Assembly (NCBI GenBank): GCA_024644145.1
Contig: JAHELO010000060.1
Location: 1-8,048 of the forward strand
Reading direction: 5' to 3'
Source: Christiangramia sp.
GTDB lineage: Bacteria > Bacteroidota > Bacteroidia > Flavobacteriales > Flavobacteriaceae
Length of the DNA: 8,048 bases
The notes beneath the pieces were generated by a model that was not told the DNA's origin, made no database searches, and saw nothing but the letters and a program-made list of their open reading frames with translations. This document shows, one piece after another, positions 1 to 6,997 of this stretch (its first letter is position 1; the number at the start of each line of letters is the position of its first letter). Both the position numbers and the translations under genes were made by a program.

Positions 1-330
1 ATTTGCCCAGAAAGCCTCGTTATTTTCTACGTTAACAATCTGGATCCTGGGATCTGTTTTTTGAAACTCTTCTATAACCTCTAAGCTATTATCTGCTGAA
101 GCATCATTAATAACGATCACTTCAAAATCTGGATAGTCCTGTGAGAGTACAGAAGGTAGAAAATTTTTTAGATTGTCCTCCTCATTCTTAGCGCAGATTA
201 TAACCGATACGGGTACTTCAGGATGAACCTTATCTTTATGGTCTGAAGTTACAAATGAGAAAAAAGCAAAGAAATAAAGGAGATTGACTAAAGCGACAAG
301 AATGAATAGTCCCAGTAAAATTGTTCCCAT
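1..330 (-). CDS. Family 2 glycosyltransferase, membrane-anchored (partial, 3' end outside window)
   Basis: This is the N-terminal 110 residues of a GT2-type glycosyltransferase; the gene continues past the left edge. Residues 3-27 form one hydrophobic membrane segment. A GT-A fold start follows: PVSVIICAKNEEDNL (about 40-54) is the first beta strand and nucleotide-binding loop, and VIVINDASADNSLE (71-84) carries the conserved Asp (D76) that contacts the nucleotide sugar. The DxD metal motif and catalytic base would lie beyond the window, so substrate cannot be judged. The start is well fixed: an in-frame TGA (331-333) lies directly upstream of this ATG. The gene follows the 68-aa membrane protein with a 5-nt gap, so the two are probably one transcript. 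By family it transfers a sugar from a nucleotide donor at the cytoplasmic face of the inner membrane, for envelope polysaccharide or glycolipid. That role is inference. The GT2 call is firm. Confidence 0.88.
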   Translation of the reverse strand, partial: MGTILLGLFILVALVNLLYFFAFFSFVTSDHKDKVHPEVPVSVIICAKNEEDNLKNFLPSVLSQDYPDFEVIVINDASADNSLEVIEEFQKTDPRIQIVNVENNEAFWAN

Positions 331-335
331 TCAGT

Positions 336-542
336 CTATGTGGTCTTAGGAGTGTCAGAACAATTTTCCATCTCTTCTGGAAGCTTACCGCAAAAACTGC
401 AGGGTTCACCCGCTTTATTCAGGTAAGGATTCTGGCTGGCACAGGTTCCGGCGAATTTACCGTCTTTTTTTCCCCAGATCTTAATGGCGATCCCAGCGAA
501 TGCGAGACCAAGTAAAATGATACTTATAATTAACAGTTTCAT
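336..542 (-). CDS. Small single-span membrane protein with four cysteines (Flavobacteriia family)
   Basis: A 68-residue protein with an N-terminal hydrophobic segment (residues 3-23), then a basic stretch (KIWGKKDGK, 21-29) and a short Cys-containing tail. Cysteines are at 34, 48, 51 and 61; C48 and C51 form a CxxC motif (PCSFCGK). The segment around FAGTCASQNPYLNK looks like a family I recall from flavobacterial genomes, usually named only 'membrane or secreted protein'; this is memory, not a search. Positive charges directly after the hydrophobic segment suggest a membrane anchor with the tail in the cytoplasm (positive-inside rule) rather than a cleaved signal peptide. The four Cys could bind a metal or, if the tail is periplasmic, form disulfides. 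It is first in a probable operon with the downstream glycosyltransferase, which begins 5 nt after its stop. The function is unknown. Confidence 0.82.
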   Translation of the reverse strand: MKLLIISIILLGLAFAGIAIKIWGKKDGKFAGTCASQNPYLNKAGEPCSFCGKLPEEMENCSDTPKTT

Positions 543-560
543 GCTCTAAATATTCTGATG

Positions 561-568
561 CAAAAATA
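561..568 (-). promoter_or_regulatory. Probable Bacteroidota -7 promoter element for the small membrane protein/glycosyltransferase unit
   Basis: On the minus strand the sequence reads TATTTTTG, a full match to the Bacteroidota -7 consensus TAnnTTTG, ending 18 nt before the ATG at 542. The matching -33 element is poor: a T-rich TTTTTAG sits at the right distance (about 586-592) instead of TTTG. The distance to the start implies a very short 5' leader. The call rests on the consensus match and position alone. Confidence 0.45.
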
Positions 569-709
569 AGAATTAATTAAAGTATCTAAAAATGCTGAAG
601 CTCATTAATATAACCTTTACAATATTTAACTAAACTTTAATCGAATTGATGAGTTAAAGTGCCTTTTCGGCAATATCTTGTATTGTTAATCACGAAAAAG
701 ACTACAATT

Positions 710-1333
710 ATGAAAATTAAAATGTTATTAACTGTTTTTGCTCTTACCGCTATGATATTTACCTCATGTGATGACGGTAAGAAAAAAGAGCAGGAAGAAA
801 AAGAAAAAGAAAGAATGGAGCAAATGGAGGCCCAGAAAGAGGCCGAAATGAAAGCCGAAAAGGAAAAAATGGAATGGGAGTCTAACAGTATTGCTGCCAA
901 AGCCATGGAAACCGATACCTTGAGTACATTGGTTAGTGCTTTACAATCTGCGGAGCTCGCTGAAATGTTTAAAACAGAAGAAGGCCCGTTTACAGTTTTT
1001 GCGCCTCATAATGCTGCTTTTAATAAAGTAGATAAGGCAACACTTGAATCTCTAATGAAAGCTGAGAATAAAGATCAATTAGCCGGAGTTTTGAAATATC
1101 ACGTAGTAGAAGGTGAGGTTACTTCCCAGAAACTTGTTCAGATGATCAAGGATAACAATGGTAAATATGAAATTAATACTGTTGGTGGCGGAAAACTTGT
1201 GGCATCTCTGGATGGCGATAAAGTAGTACTTACAGATGAAACTGGTAAAAAGGCTACTGTAGTACAGGCAGATGTGGATGCTTCCAATGGAGTTGTGCAT
1301 GTAATAGATGCTGTGGTGATGAAAAAAGCTTAG
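710..1333 (+). CDS. FAS1 (fasciclin) domain lipoprotein with a charged helical linker
   Basis: A 207-residue predicted lipoprotein. I chose the ATG at 710 rather than the in-frame ATG at 659, because it places a basic N-terminus (MKIK), a hydrophobic core and a lipobox-like FTSC (C20) in the usual arrangement. Two Asp directly follow the lipid Cys. In Bacteroidota, acidic residues there resemble the lipoprotein export signal that directs surface display (inference). Residues 24-58 are almost all Lys, Glu, Met, Gln and Ala and probably form a long helix or coiled coil. The rest (about 66-204) is one FAS1 domain: H1 motif TVFAPHNAAF (95-104), the central YH pair (130-131), and H2 motif GVVHVIDAVV (194-203). 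FAS1 domains mediate adhesion or carbohydrate/protein binding in many phyla; the bacterial role is usually undetermined. It stands alone, divergent from the small membrane protein gene and convergent with murB. Its upstream region (543-709) holds no clear full promoter on this strand. Confidence 0.92.
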   Translation: MKIKMLLTVFALTAMIFTSCDDGKKKEQEEKEKERMEQMEAQKEAEMKAEKEKMEWESNSIAAKAMETDTLSTLVSALQSAELAEMFKTEEGPFTVFAPHNAAFNKVDKATLESLMKAENKDQLAGVLKYHVVEGEVTSQKLVQMIKDNNGKYEINTVGGGKLVASLDGDKVVLTDETGKKATVVQADVDASNGVVHVIDAVVMKKA

Positions 1334-1356
1334 GAAATAAATTAATTTATACCGAT

Positions 1357-1391
1357 AAAAAAGGGGAGTGCTAATTTGCGCTCCCCTTTTT
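1357..1391. terminator. Bidirectional rho-independent terminator between the FAS1 gene and murB
   Basis: An inverted repeat pairs GGGGAGTGC (1363-1371) with GCGCTCCCC (1378-1386), with one G-U pair, around a 6-nt loop TAATTT. An A tract on the left and a T tract on the right extend the stem. It therefore has a U run in either direction and can end both the FAS1 transcript (stop at 1333) and the murB transcript (stop codon ends at 1393, 2 nt away). Confidence 0.9.
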
Positions 1392-1392
1392 A

Positions 1393-2406
1393 TTATATAA
1401 TGTTTACTTCTGCTTCGAGTTCAATCCCAAATTTTTGATGGATGGCATGCTGGATGTTACGGGATAACTGGAGGATCTCTTCGCCGGTAGCGGCACCATA
1501 GTTTACAAGAACTAACGCCTGATTTTTATGAACGCCTGCGTCCCCATTCCGGTATCCCTTAAAACCCGCTTTGTCTATTAACCATCCTGCAGGAACCTTA
1601 ATTTCGGTTTCAGAAATGTGATATGAAGGGATCTCTGGGTGTTCCTGTTTTAATTTTTCAAATTGGGAATTAGTAACGATGGGATTTTTGAAAAAACTCC
1701 CACTGTTGCCTATTTCTTTTGGATCGGGTAATTTAGATCGCCTGATGCTAATCACTGCATTAGATATATCCCGTATGGTGGGGGAAGTAATTTTCTGCTT
1801 CTCAAGTTCAGCGTTTATCGCACCATATTCTGTATGTAGTTGATGGTCTTTCCTGGTCAACCTGAATTTAACCGAAGTTATGATATACTGTCCTTTAAGC
1901 CCCTGTTTAAAAATAGAATTTCTATAATCAAATTCACAGGCAGCCAGGTCAAATTCCTTTTCCTCAAGAGTTTGAATGTTCATGGCCTTGCAGCTCACAA
2001 AACTATCCTTTAACTCCACACCGTAGGCGCCAATATTTTGGATGGGGGCAGTGCCTACATTCCCCGGGATTAACGAAAGATTCTCCAGGCCACCAAAATC
2101 GTGAGAAAGAGTCCATAAAACGAACTCATGCCAGTTTTCTCCTGCCTGAGCTTCTATTATAACATCCCCGTTGGTTTCAGAAATAATTTTTTTGCCCTTA
2201 AAGGCAATATGAATAACTGTTTTAGTTATATCCTGGGTTAAAAGCATATTGCTTCCGCCACCCAGAATAAATATTTCAGAGGCATAGCTTTTGCGCAATA
2301 CGGTCCTGAGCTCATCTGGATTCTCTACCGAGATGAAATTCTCGGCCCGGACATCTATACCAAAGCTGTTATGGTTTTTAAGGGAAAAATTACGCAATAC
2401 CTGCAT
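1393..2406 (-). CDS. murB: UDP-N-acetylenolpyruvoylglucosamine reductase (MurB, type I)
   Basis: MurB reduces UDP-GlcNAc-enolpyruvate to UDP-N-acetylmuramate with NADPH and bound FAD, the second committed step of cytoplasmic peptidoglycan precursor synthesis. At 337 residues it matches the long E. coli-type form (about 342). Visible motifs: the FAD pyrophosphate loop LGGGSNMLL (48-56); the GNVGTAPIQNIGAYGVEL FAD-binding segment (115-132); YRNSIFK (161-167) with the conserved Arg162; GSFFKNP (236-242), whose Ser237 corresponds to the catalytic proton-donor Ser; and PAGWLIDKAGFKG (272-284). A C-terminal Glu in ELEAEV (E333) corresponds to the second catalytic acid. The ATG lies 5 nt after the stop of the aminotransferase gene, so they are probably co-transcribed. 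The stop abuts the bidirectional terminator. All expected catalytic residues are present, so it should be functional. Confidence 0.98.
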   Translation of the reverse strand: MQVLRNFSLKNHNSFGIDVRAENFISVENPDELRTVLRKSYASEIFILGGGSNMLLTQDITKTVIHIAFKGKKIISETNGDVIIEAQAGENWHEFVLWTLSHDFGGLENLSLIPGNVGTAPIQNIGAYGVELKDSFVSCKAMNIQTLEEKEFDLAACEFDYRNSIFKQGLKGQYIITSVKFRLTRKDHQLHTEYGAINAELEKQKITSPTIRDISNAVISIRRSKLPDPKEIGNSGSFFKNPIVTNSQFEKLKQEHPEIPSYHISETEIKVPAGWLIDKAGFKGYRNGDAGVHKNQALVLVNYGAATGEEILQLSRNIQHAIHQKFGIELEAEVNII

Positions 2407-2411
2407 TAATC

Positions 2412-3602
2412 TTACCGGTTATATTGTTTTAAAGCCTTTTCTAATATAATGATGGCTCTTTCAAGGTCTTCTTTTTTTAATACGTAAGCGATGCGAACCT
2501 GATTTTTTCCTGTATTTGGGGTTGAATAAAATCCGGCTGCCGGAGCCACCATGATAGTTTCATTTTGGTCTTCAAAATCTTCTAATAACCATCGTGCAAA
2601 ATCATCGGCATCTTCAACCGGCAGTTGCGCGATGCAATAAAATGCGCCTTTTGGTTTAGCGACCTTAACACCATCTATCTTCTCAAGACCTTTAACCAAA
2701 AGGTTCCTGCGGTAGGTGTATTCTTCTATGACTTCATCAAAATATTCTTGTGGAGTGTCCAAAGCAGCTTCGCTGGCAATCTGGGCAAAGGTTGGCGGAC
2801 TAAGCCTTGCCTGCGCAAATTTCATGGCTGTGGCTATAAATTTGCTGTTTTTTGAAACCAGGCATCCTATACGTGCACCGCACATGCTATATCGCTTAGA
2901 AACAGAATCTACCATGATAGCGTGCTCGGCAAGTTCCGGAATGCTCATAATTGAATGATGCTCTACACCTTCATAGGCAAATTCCCTGTATACTTCATCT
3001 GATACTATAAATAGATCATGTTTTAAAGCCAGATCTGCTAGTTGTTGCACTTCTTCTCTGGTGTATAGATATCCGGTGGGATTTCCAGGGTTGCAAATAA
3101 GAATTGCCTTGGTTCTTTCAGTAATCAGCTTTTCAAATTCAGAAATAGGGGGGAGCGCAAAACCAGTATCTATACTTGCCTGTATAGGTTTGATTTTTAC
3201 TCCAGAAGCCGTGGCAAAACCATTATAATTTGCGTAAAATGGCTCAGGGATAATTACCTCGTCACCCGGATCTGTAATGCTGCCCATTGCAAATAATAAT
3301 GCCTCTGAACCTCCGGTAGTAATGATTATGTCTTCTTTATTTACCGGTAGAGAAGTTTTTTGATAATATCCGGCCAGTTTTTCCCGGTAGCTTTCAAATC
3401 CTGCAGAATGACTATATGATAAAACTTCTATATTATGATTTCTAACCGCATCTAAAGCACCCTCGGGAGTTTTGATATCTGGTTGCCCAATATTGAGCTG
3501 GTAGATCTTTCGTCCTCTTCTTGTAGCCGCTTCGGCGTAGGGAACTAGTTTTCTAATAGGAGATTCAGGCATTTCCTGCCCTTTATGTGAAATTTTAGGC
3601 AT
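2412..3602 (-). CDS. PLP-dependent class I/II aminotransferase (aspartate-type)
   Basis: A complete 396-residue fold-type I aminotransferase. Residues seen: GQPD near the N-terminus (39-42), the Y63/S64 region, the TTGGSEAL cofactor loop (95-102), NPGNPTG (171-177) with the Asn that contacts the pyridoxal O3', SDEVY (201-205) with D202 pairing with the pyridine nitrogen and Y205, the Schiff-base Lys in SVSKRYS (K236), R244 in GARIG, and the C-terminal substrate-carboxylate Arg in QVRIAY (R370). The family transfers an amino group between an amino acid and a 2-oxo acid in the cytoplasm. Aspartate/2-oxoglutarate is the likely pair, but aromatic or alanine specificity cannot be excluded by eye, so no symbol is given. 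It is first in a two-gene unit with murB (5-nt gap). Aspartate leads to diaminopimelate, so a cell-wall link is conceivable, but that is inference. Confidence 0.93.
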   Translation of the reverse strand: MPKISHKGQEMPESPIRKLVPYAEAATRRGRKIYQLNIGQPDIKTPEGALDAVRNHNIEVLSYSHSAGFESYREKLAGYYQKTSLPVNKEDIIITTGGSEALLFAMGSITDPGDEVIIPEPFYANYNGFATASGVKIKPIQASIDTGFALPPISEFEKLITERTKAILICNPGNPTGYLYTREEVQQLADLALKHDLFIVSDEVYREFAYEGVEHHSIMSIPELAEHAIMVDSVSKRYSMCGARIGCLVSKNSKFIATAMKFAQARLSPPTFAQIASEAALDTPQEYFDEVIEEYTYRRNLLVKGLEKIDGVKVAKPKGAFYCIAQLPVEDADDFARWLLEDFEDQNETIMVAPAAGFYSTPNTGKNQVRIAYVLKKEDLERAIIILEKALKQYNR

Positions 3603-3622
3603 AGCTTATTATTTGTGGATGG

Positions 3623-3638
3623 CAAAATTGCAAAATTA
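3623..3638 (-). promoter_or_regulatory. Candidate promoter -7 elements for the aminotransferase-murB unit
   Basis: Two tandem GCAAAATT copies on the plus strand give two overlapping options on the minus strand. TAATTTTG (3638-3631) fits TAnnTTTG fully but lacks a -33 TTG at the right distance. CAATTTTG (3630-3623) has one mismatch but has a TTG (3651-3649) 18 nt upstream. Either gives a leader of only about 15-25 nt before the ATG at 3602. The choice between them cannot be made from sequence. Confidence 0.4.
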
Positions 3639-3712
3639 AACTATGAATCAATAATTATAGATAGTAATTTATTAAAATTCTCGGAGCCATGGAATTCCTG
3701 TATTATTGCAAC

Positions 3713-3744
3713 AAAAAAAAGCCTCCTATTTCAGGAGGCTTTTT
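3713..3744 (-). terminator. Rho-independent terminator after the DUF1573 gene
   Basis: A perfect stem pairs AGCCTCCT (3720-3727) with AGGAGGCT (3733-3740) around the loop ATTTC. Eight A (3713-3720) on the left give a strong U run on the minus strand, and five T on the right give one on the plus strand. It begins about 21 nt after the DUF1573 stop and insulates the aminotransferase-murB unit downstream. No plus-strand gene ends here, so its job is most likely on the minus strand although the structure is symmetric. Confidence 0.9.
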
Positions 3745-3765
3745 ATTTACGTTTAGAAGTGAGTC

Positions 3766-4164
3766 TTAGCTATCGTCTTCTTCAGTGTTCCCATCAGTTA
3801 CTACTCCTTTAATCTTTAATGCCTTTACAGATTCTTCGGCATTGGAGTACACAGTAACGGTTTTACGAATGGGACCAACCCGTTTGGTGTCATATTTCAC
3901 CTCGATCTGGCCGGTCTTTCCTGGAAGTATTGGCTCTTCAGGCTTCTTAGGGACGGTACATCCACAACTGGATTTAACGTCTTCTATAACCAGAGGAGCA
4001 TCACCGGTATTTTTAAATTCAAATACCCTAAGACCATCACTACCTTTTTTTATTTCACCATAATCTATCGTCTCTGACTTGAATTCCATTTTTGCGACCT
4101 TCTGAGCCTGAGCTACAGAAACGCCGGCAAAAATAAATATGGCGATTGCAATTAATTTCTTCAT
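3766..4164 (-). CDS. Secreted DUF1573 domain protein
   Basis: A 132-residue protein with a clear cleavable signal peptide: MKK, a hydrophobic core, and AQA at 18-20 followed by Q21. The frame extends 18 residues further upstream, but I chose the ATG at 4164 because only it gives a normal signal peptide. The mature part is a DUF1573 domain, an immunoglobulin-like beta sandwich of the ASPM/SPD-2/Hydin type. Its hallmark strands are seen in order: IDYGEIKKG (33-41), VFEFKNTGDAPLVIEDVKSSCGCT (47-70) with the CGC pair at 67-69, PGKTGQIEVKYDT (81-93), and KTVTVYSNA (101-109). The tail is acidic (NTEEDDS). These proteins are frequent in Bacteroidota and are periplasmic or exported; no function is established. 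It is monocistronic, divergent from valS and followed by its own terminator. Confidence 0.93.
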   Translation of the reverse strand: MKKLIAIAIFIFAGVSVAQAQKVAKMEFKSETIDYGEIKKGSDGLRVFEFKNTGDAPLVIEDVKSSCGCTVPKKPEEPILPGKTGQIEVKYDTKRVGPIRKTVTVYSNAEESVKALKIKGVVTDGNTEEDDS

Positions 4165-4187
4165 AATTTTAAAATTTAGCGGAATAG

Positions 4188-4220
4188 TAAAGATAAGCTG
4201 AAAATTTTCAATTCTCAAAA
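4188..4220 (-). promoter_or_regulatory. Probable promoter of the DUF1573 gene
   Basis: On the minus strand, TTTTG (4220-4216) is followed after 20 nt by TATCTTTA (4195-4188). This fits the Bacteroidota -33 TTTG and -7 TAnnTTTG arrangement with one mismatch in the last base of the -7 box. The predicted leader is under 25 nt to the ATG at 4164, which also supports that start over the longer reading frame, whose start at 4218 would lie inside the -33 element. Confidence 0.5.
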
Positions 4221-4239
4221 TTTATATCATTTCAGCCAC

Positions 4240-4270
4240 TTTCATAATCCTTCATTAATAATTACTTTTG
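4240..4270 (+). promoter_or_regulatory. Probable promoter of valS
   Basis: TACTTTTG at 4263-4270 is an exact match to the Bacteroidota -7 consensus TAnnTTTG, and TTTC at 4240-4243, one base from TTTG, sits 19 nt upstream as the -33 element. It ends 26 nt before the valS ATG, so the leader is about 20 nt. That leaves no room for a T-box or other leader riboswitch, in contrast to valS in many Firmicutes. Confidence 0.6.
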
Positions 4271-4296
4271 CCAATATTCAAAAATCAGACCAAGAA

Positions 4297-6927
4297 ATGG
4301 CAATTGCTTCACAATACAATGCAAAAAAAGTAGAGGATAAGTGGTACGACTACTGGATGAAAAACAAATATTTTCATTCACAGGTAGATGATAGAGAACC
4401 TTATACCATCGTTATTCCTCCGCCAAATGTTACCGGTGTACTTCATATGGGGCATATGCTTAACAATACCATACAGGATGTATTGGTAAGAAGGGCAAGA
4501 CTAAAAGGATATAATGCCTGTTGGGTACCTGGAACAGATCATGCTTCTATTGCTACCGAAGCGAAAGTGGTTGCCAAGTTAAAATCTGAGGGAATAGAAA
4601 AAAATGAGCTTAGCAGGGAAGAATTTCTACAACACGCCTGGGATTGGACTCACAAGCATGGAGGAATTATTCTTCAGCAGCTAAAGCATCTTGGAGCTTC
4701 CTGTGATTGGGATAGGACCAAGTTTACTATGGATAATGATATGTCTGCTTCTGTGATCAAGGTTTTTGTAGATCTTTATAAAAAAGGATTGGTTTACAGG
4801 GGTTATAGAATGGTGAACTGGGACCCGGTTGCCAAGACAACATTGTCTGATGAGGAAGTGAATTATGAAGAACGTAACGGTAAGCTTTATTATTTAAATT
4901 ATAAGATTGATGGGACAGATGAGGTTCTTACCATCGCAACCACGAGACCTGAGACGATTTTAGGAGATACTGCAATATGTATTAATCCTAATGATGAACG
5001 TTTTGAGCACTTAAAAGGTAAGAAAGCTATTGTGCCAATTTGTAACAGGATCATCCCGATTATTGAGGATGATTATGTAGACATGGAATTTGGTACAGGA
5101 TGTTTGAAAGTGACTCCTGCTCATGACGAAAATGATAAAATCCTAGGGGATAAGCATAACCTGGAGGTAATAGATATATTTAACGATGACGCTACTCTTA
5201 ATGACTTTGGTTTGCATTATAAGGGGAAGGACAGGTTTGTAGTTCGCGCTGAGATCGTTGAAGAGCTGGAATTGTCTGGTCATTTATCTAAAGTGGAAGA
5301 TCATTTGAATAAGGTAGGGACGAGTGAACGTACAGGTGCAGTTATAGAGCCCAAATTGAGCGATCAATGGTTCCTTAAAATGAAAGAAATGGCTGAGCCT
5401 GCGCTCGCAGCCGTGACAGGTGATGATATAAACCTCGTGCCTGAAAAATTCATGAATACCTACCGTCATTGGATGGAAAATGTTCGGGACTGGAATATTT
5501 CCCGTCAATTATGGTGGGGGCACCAGATACCGGCATATTATTACGGGCCCGGTAAAAATGATTTTGTAGTGGCCGAATCTGCGGAAGAAGCTCTAGCTCA
5601 GGCAAAAAAAGCCACGGGAAACATGGAGTTACAACTGTCTGACCTTTCGCAGGACAAAGATGTATTGGATACGTGGTTTTCTTCATGGTTATGGCCAATG
5701 AGCGTTTTTAATGGCATCATGGAGCCGGAAAATAAAGAGATTCAATATTACTATCCTACAAATGATCTGGTTACGGCTCCGGAGATTCTTTTCTTCTGGG
5801 TTGCGAGAATGATCATGGCAGGTTATGAATATAGAGGAGAACGACCTTTTAAAAATGTTTATCTCACGGGAATCGTAAGAGACAAGCAAAGAAGGAAGAT
5901 GTCCAAATCCTTGGGTAATTCTCCAGATCCTTTAGGATTGATAGAACAGTATGGAGCAGATGGTGTGAGAGTGGGGATGTTGTTGAGTTCTCCGGCTGGC
6001 AACGATCTTATGTTCGATGAAGATCTTTGTAAGCAGGGGAGTGCATTTACCAATAAGATATGGAATGCCTTCAGACTGGTAAAAGGATGGGAGATTTCTG
6101 AAGATATCCCGCAGCCGGAAACTGCCAGGATGGCCATAGACTGGTATAAGTCTAAATTTCAGAAAACATTAAAAGAGATAGAAGACCATTATTCAAAATA
6201 CAGAATTAGTGATGCTTTGATGTCAACATACAAACTGGTATGGGACGATTACTGCAGCTGGTTTCTTGAAATGGTAAAACCGGCTTACGGGCAACCAATG
6301 GACGCCAGAACTTATAAGGAGATTATTGAGATCCTGGAAGATAACTTAAAGATTCTTCATCCTTTTATGCCGTTTGTTACTGAAGAGATCTGGCAGGAGA
6401 TCACTCCGCGTACTCCGGAAGAAGCGCTTATCATAGCTTCCTGGCCTCAGGAGACTGTATTTGATGAAAAGATAATAAAAGAATTTTCACACGCCGCAGA
6501 AGTGATAGCAGGTATAAGAAAGATAAGAAAGGACAAGAATATTTCATTTAAAAATGAAATTGACCTTAGTGTGCTTAATAATGAAGACACCTCGAAAACC
6601 TTTGATTCTGTTATTGCTAAAATGGGTAATGTAGGTAAGCTGGAATATGTAACCGGTTCTGTAGATGGGGCGCTATCATTCAGAGTGAGATCTAATGAAT
6701 ATTTTATTCCTATTGTTGGGGCTATAGATGTGGAAGCGGAAAGGAAAAAGATTAAAGAAGAACTTAGTTATACTGAAGGATTTCTGAAATCTGTGGATAA
6801 AAAGCTTTCTAATGAAAGGTTTGTGAATAATGCACCTGAGCAGGTTGTGGCTATAGAAAAGACCAAAAAAGCAGATGCTGAAGCGAAGATTGAAGCCTTA
6901 AAAGCAAGTTTACAAAGCCTGGGATAA
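4297..6927 (+). CDS. valS: Valyl-tRNA synthetase
   Basis: Charges tRNA-Val with valine in the cytoplasm and hydrolyses mischarged Thr-tRNA-Val. The 876-residue class Ia enzyme is full length for bacteria. In order: the N-terminal Rossmann catalytic half with [13 protein letters not shown] (HIGH signature HMGH at 50-53); the inserted CP1 editing domain (about 190-350) with [10 protein letters not shown] (215-224) and [11 protein letters not shown] (271-281), the usual editing-site residues; [16 protein letters not shown] re-entering the catalytic core; [15 protein letters not shown], with a Trp in the FSSWLWP segment that I recall as typical of Bacteroidota; the KMSKS loop (534-538, intact); the helical anticodon-binding domain (about 620-760); and a C-terminal Lys/Glu-rich coiled-coil arm (about 810-876) that contacts the tRNA. 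The start matches the family N-terminus ([17 protein letters not shown]). It is monocistronic, with its own promoter and a strong terminator. Confidence 0.99.
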   Translation: MAIASQYNAKKVEDKWYDYWMKNKYFHSQVDDREPYTIVIPPPNVTGVLHMGHMLNNTIQDVLVRRARLKGYNACWVPGTDHASIATEAKVVAKLKSEGIEKNELSREEFLQHAWDWTHKHGGIILQQLKHLGASCDWDRTKFTMDNDMSASVIKVFVDLYKKGLVYRGYRMVNWDPVAKTTLSDEEVNYEERNGKLYYLNYKIDGTDEVLTIATTRPETILGDTAICINPNDERFEHLKGKKAIVPICNRIIPIIEDDYVDMEFGTGCLKVTPAHDENDKILGDKHNLEVIDIFNDDATLNDFGLHYKGKDRFVVRAEIVEELELSGHLSKVEDHLNKVGTSERTGAVIEPKLSDQWFLKMKEMAEPALAAVTGDDINLVPEKFMNTYRHWMENVRDWNISRQLWWGHQIPAYYYGPGKNDFVVAESAEEALAQAKKATGNMELQLSDLSQDKDVLDTWFSSWLWPMSVFNGIMEPENKEIQYYYPTNDLVTAPEILFFWVARMIMAGYEYRGERPFKNVYLTGIVRDKQRRKMSKSLGNSPDPLGLIEQYGADGVRVGMLLSSPAGNDLMFDEDLCKQGSAFTNKIWNAFRLVKGWEISEDIPQPETARMAIDWYKSKFQKTLKEIEDHYSKYRISDALMSTYKLVWDDYCSWFLEMVKPAYGQPMDARTYKEIIEILEDNLKILHPFMPFVTEEIWQEITPRTPEEALIIASWPQETVFDEKIIKEFSHAAEVIAGIRKIRKDKNISFKNEIDLSVLNNEDTSKTFDSVIAKMGNVGKLEYVTGSVDGALSFRVRSNEYFIPIVGAIDVEAERKKIKEELSYTEGFLKSVDKKLSNERFVNNAPEQVVAIEKTKKADAEAKIEALKASLQSLG

Positions 6928-6949
6928 CCTCCAGGAAATTTATGGATAC

Positions 6950-6978
6950 AAAAAAGAGGACATAAAGTCCTCTTTTTT
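6950..6978. terminator. Bidirectional rho-independent terminator between valS and the acyl-CoA-binding protein gene
   Basis: A perfect 12-bp inverted repeat pairs AAAAAAGAGGAC (6950-6961) with GTCCTCTTTTTT (6967-6978) around the loop ATAAA. It has a six-base U run in both directions. It starts 22 nt after the valS stop and lies 19 nt past the end of the convergent lipid operon, so it can serve both. Confidence 0.92.
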
Positions 6979-6997
6979 ATTTTATTCCATATAAAGA

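Noticed and set aside
321..515. A 64-codon plus-strand open frame opposite the small membrane protein.
   Set aside because: It is antisense to a convincing signal-anchor, four-Cys protein and looks like a shadow of it.
674..680. TATCTTG as a possible -7 promoter element for the FAS1 gene.
   Set aside because: It is one base short of TAnnTTTG and the nearest TTG (646-648) is 25 nt away, outside the usual spacing. The true promoter is probably in 600-690 but I cannot place it.
659..709. An upstream in-frame start that would add 17 residues to the FAS1 lipoprotein.
   Set aside because: It would bury the lipoprotein signal peptide behind MPFRQYLVLLITKKTTI; the ATG at 710 gives a normal signal with the lipid Cys at position 20.
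3603..3712. The 110 nt between the aminotransferase start and the terminator as a possible small RNA or riboswitch.
   Set aside because: Only short AT-rich sequence, a minor GGAATTCC palindrome and candidate promoter elements are visible; no stable conserved-looking fold can be drawn.
4165..4218. An 18-residue N-terminal extension of the DUF1573 protein.
   Set aside because: It would place a second hydrophobic stretch before MKK and overlaps the predicted promoter; the start at 4164 yields a standard signal peptide.
4271..4296. A valine-responsive leader (T-box or attenuator) ahead of valS.
   Set aside because: The gap between the probable promoter and ATG is 26 nt, too short, and contains no hairpin or leader peptide.
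5284..6137. Several open frames of 66-92 codons on the minus strand inside valS.
   Set aside because: They are antisense to a fully conserved essential gene, overlap each other, resemble no family and have Cys/His/Ser-rich noise-like composition.
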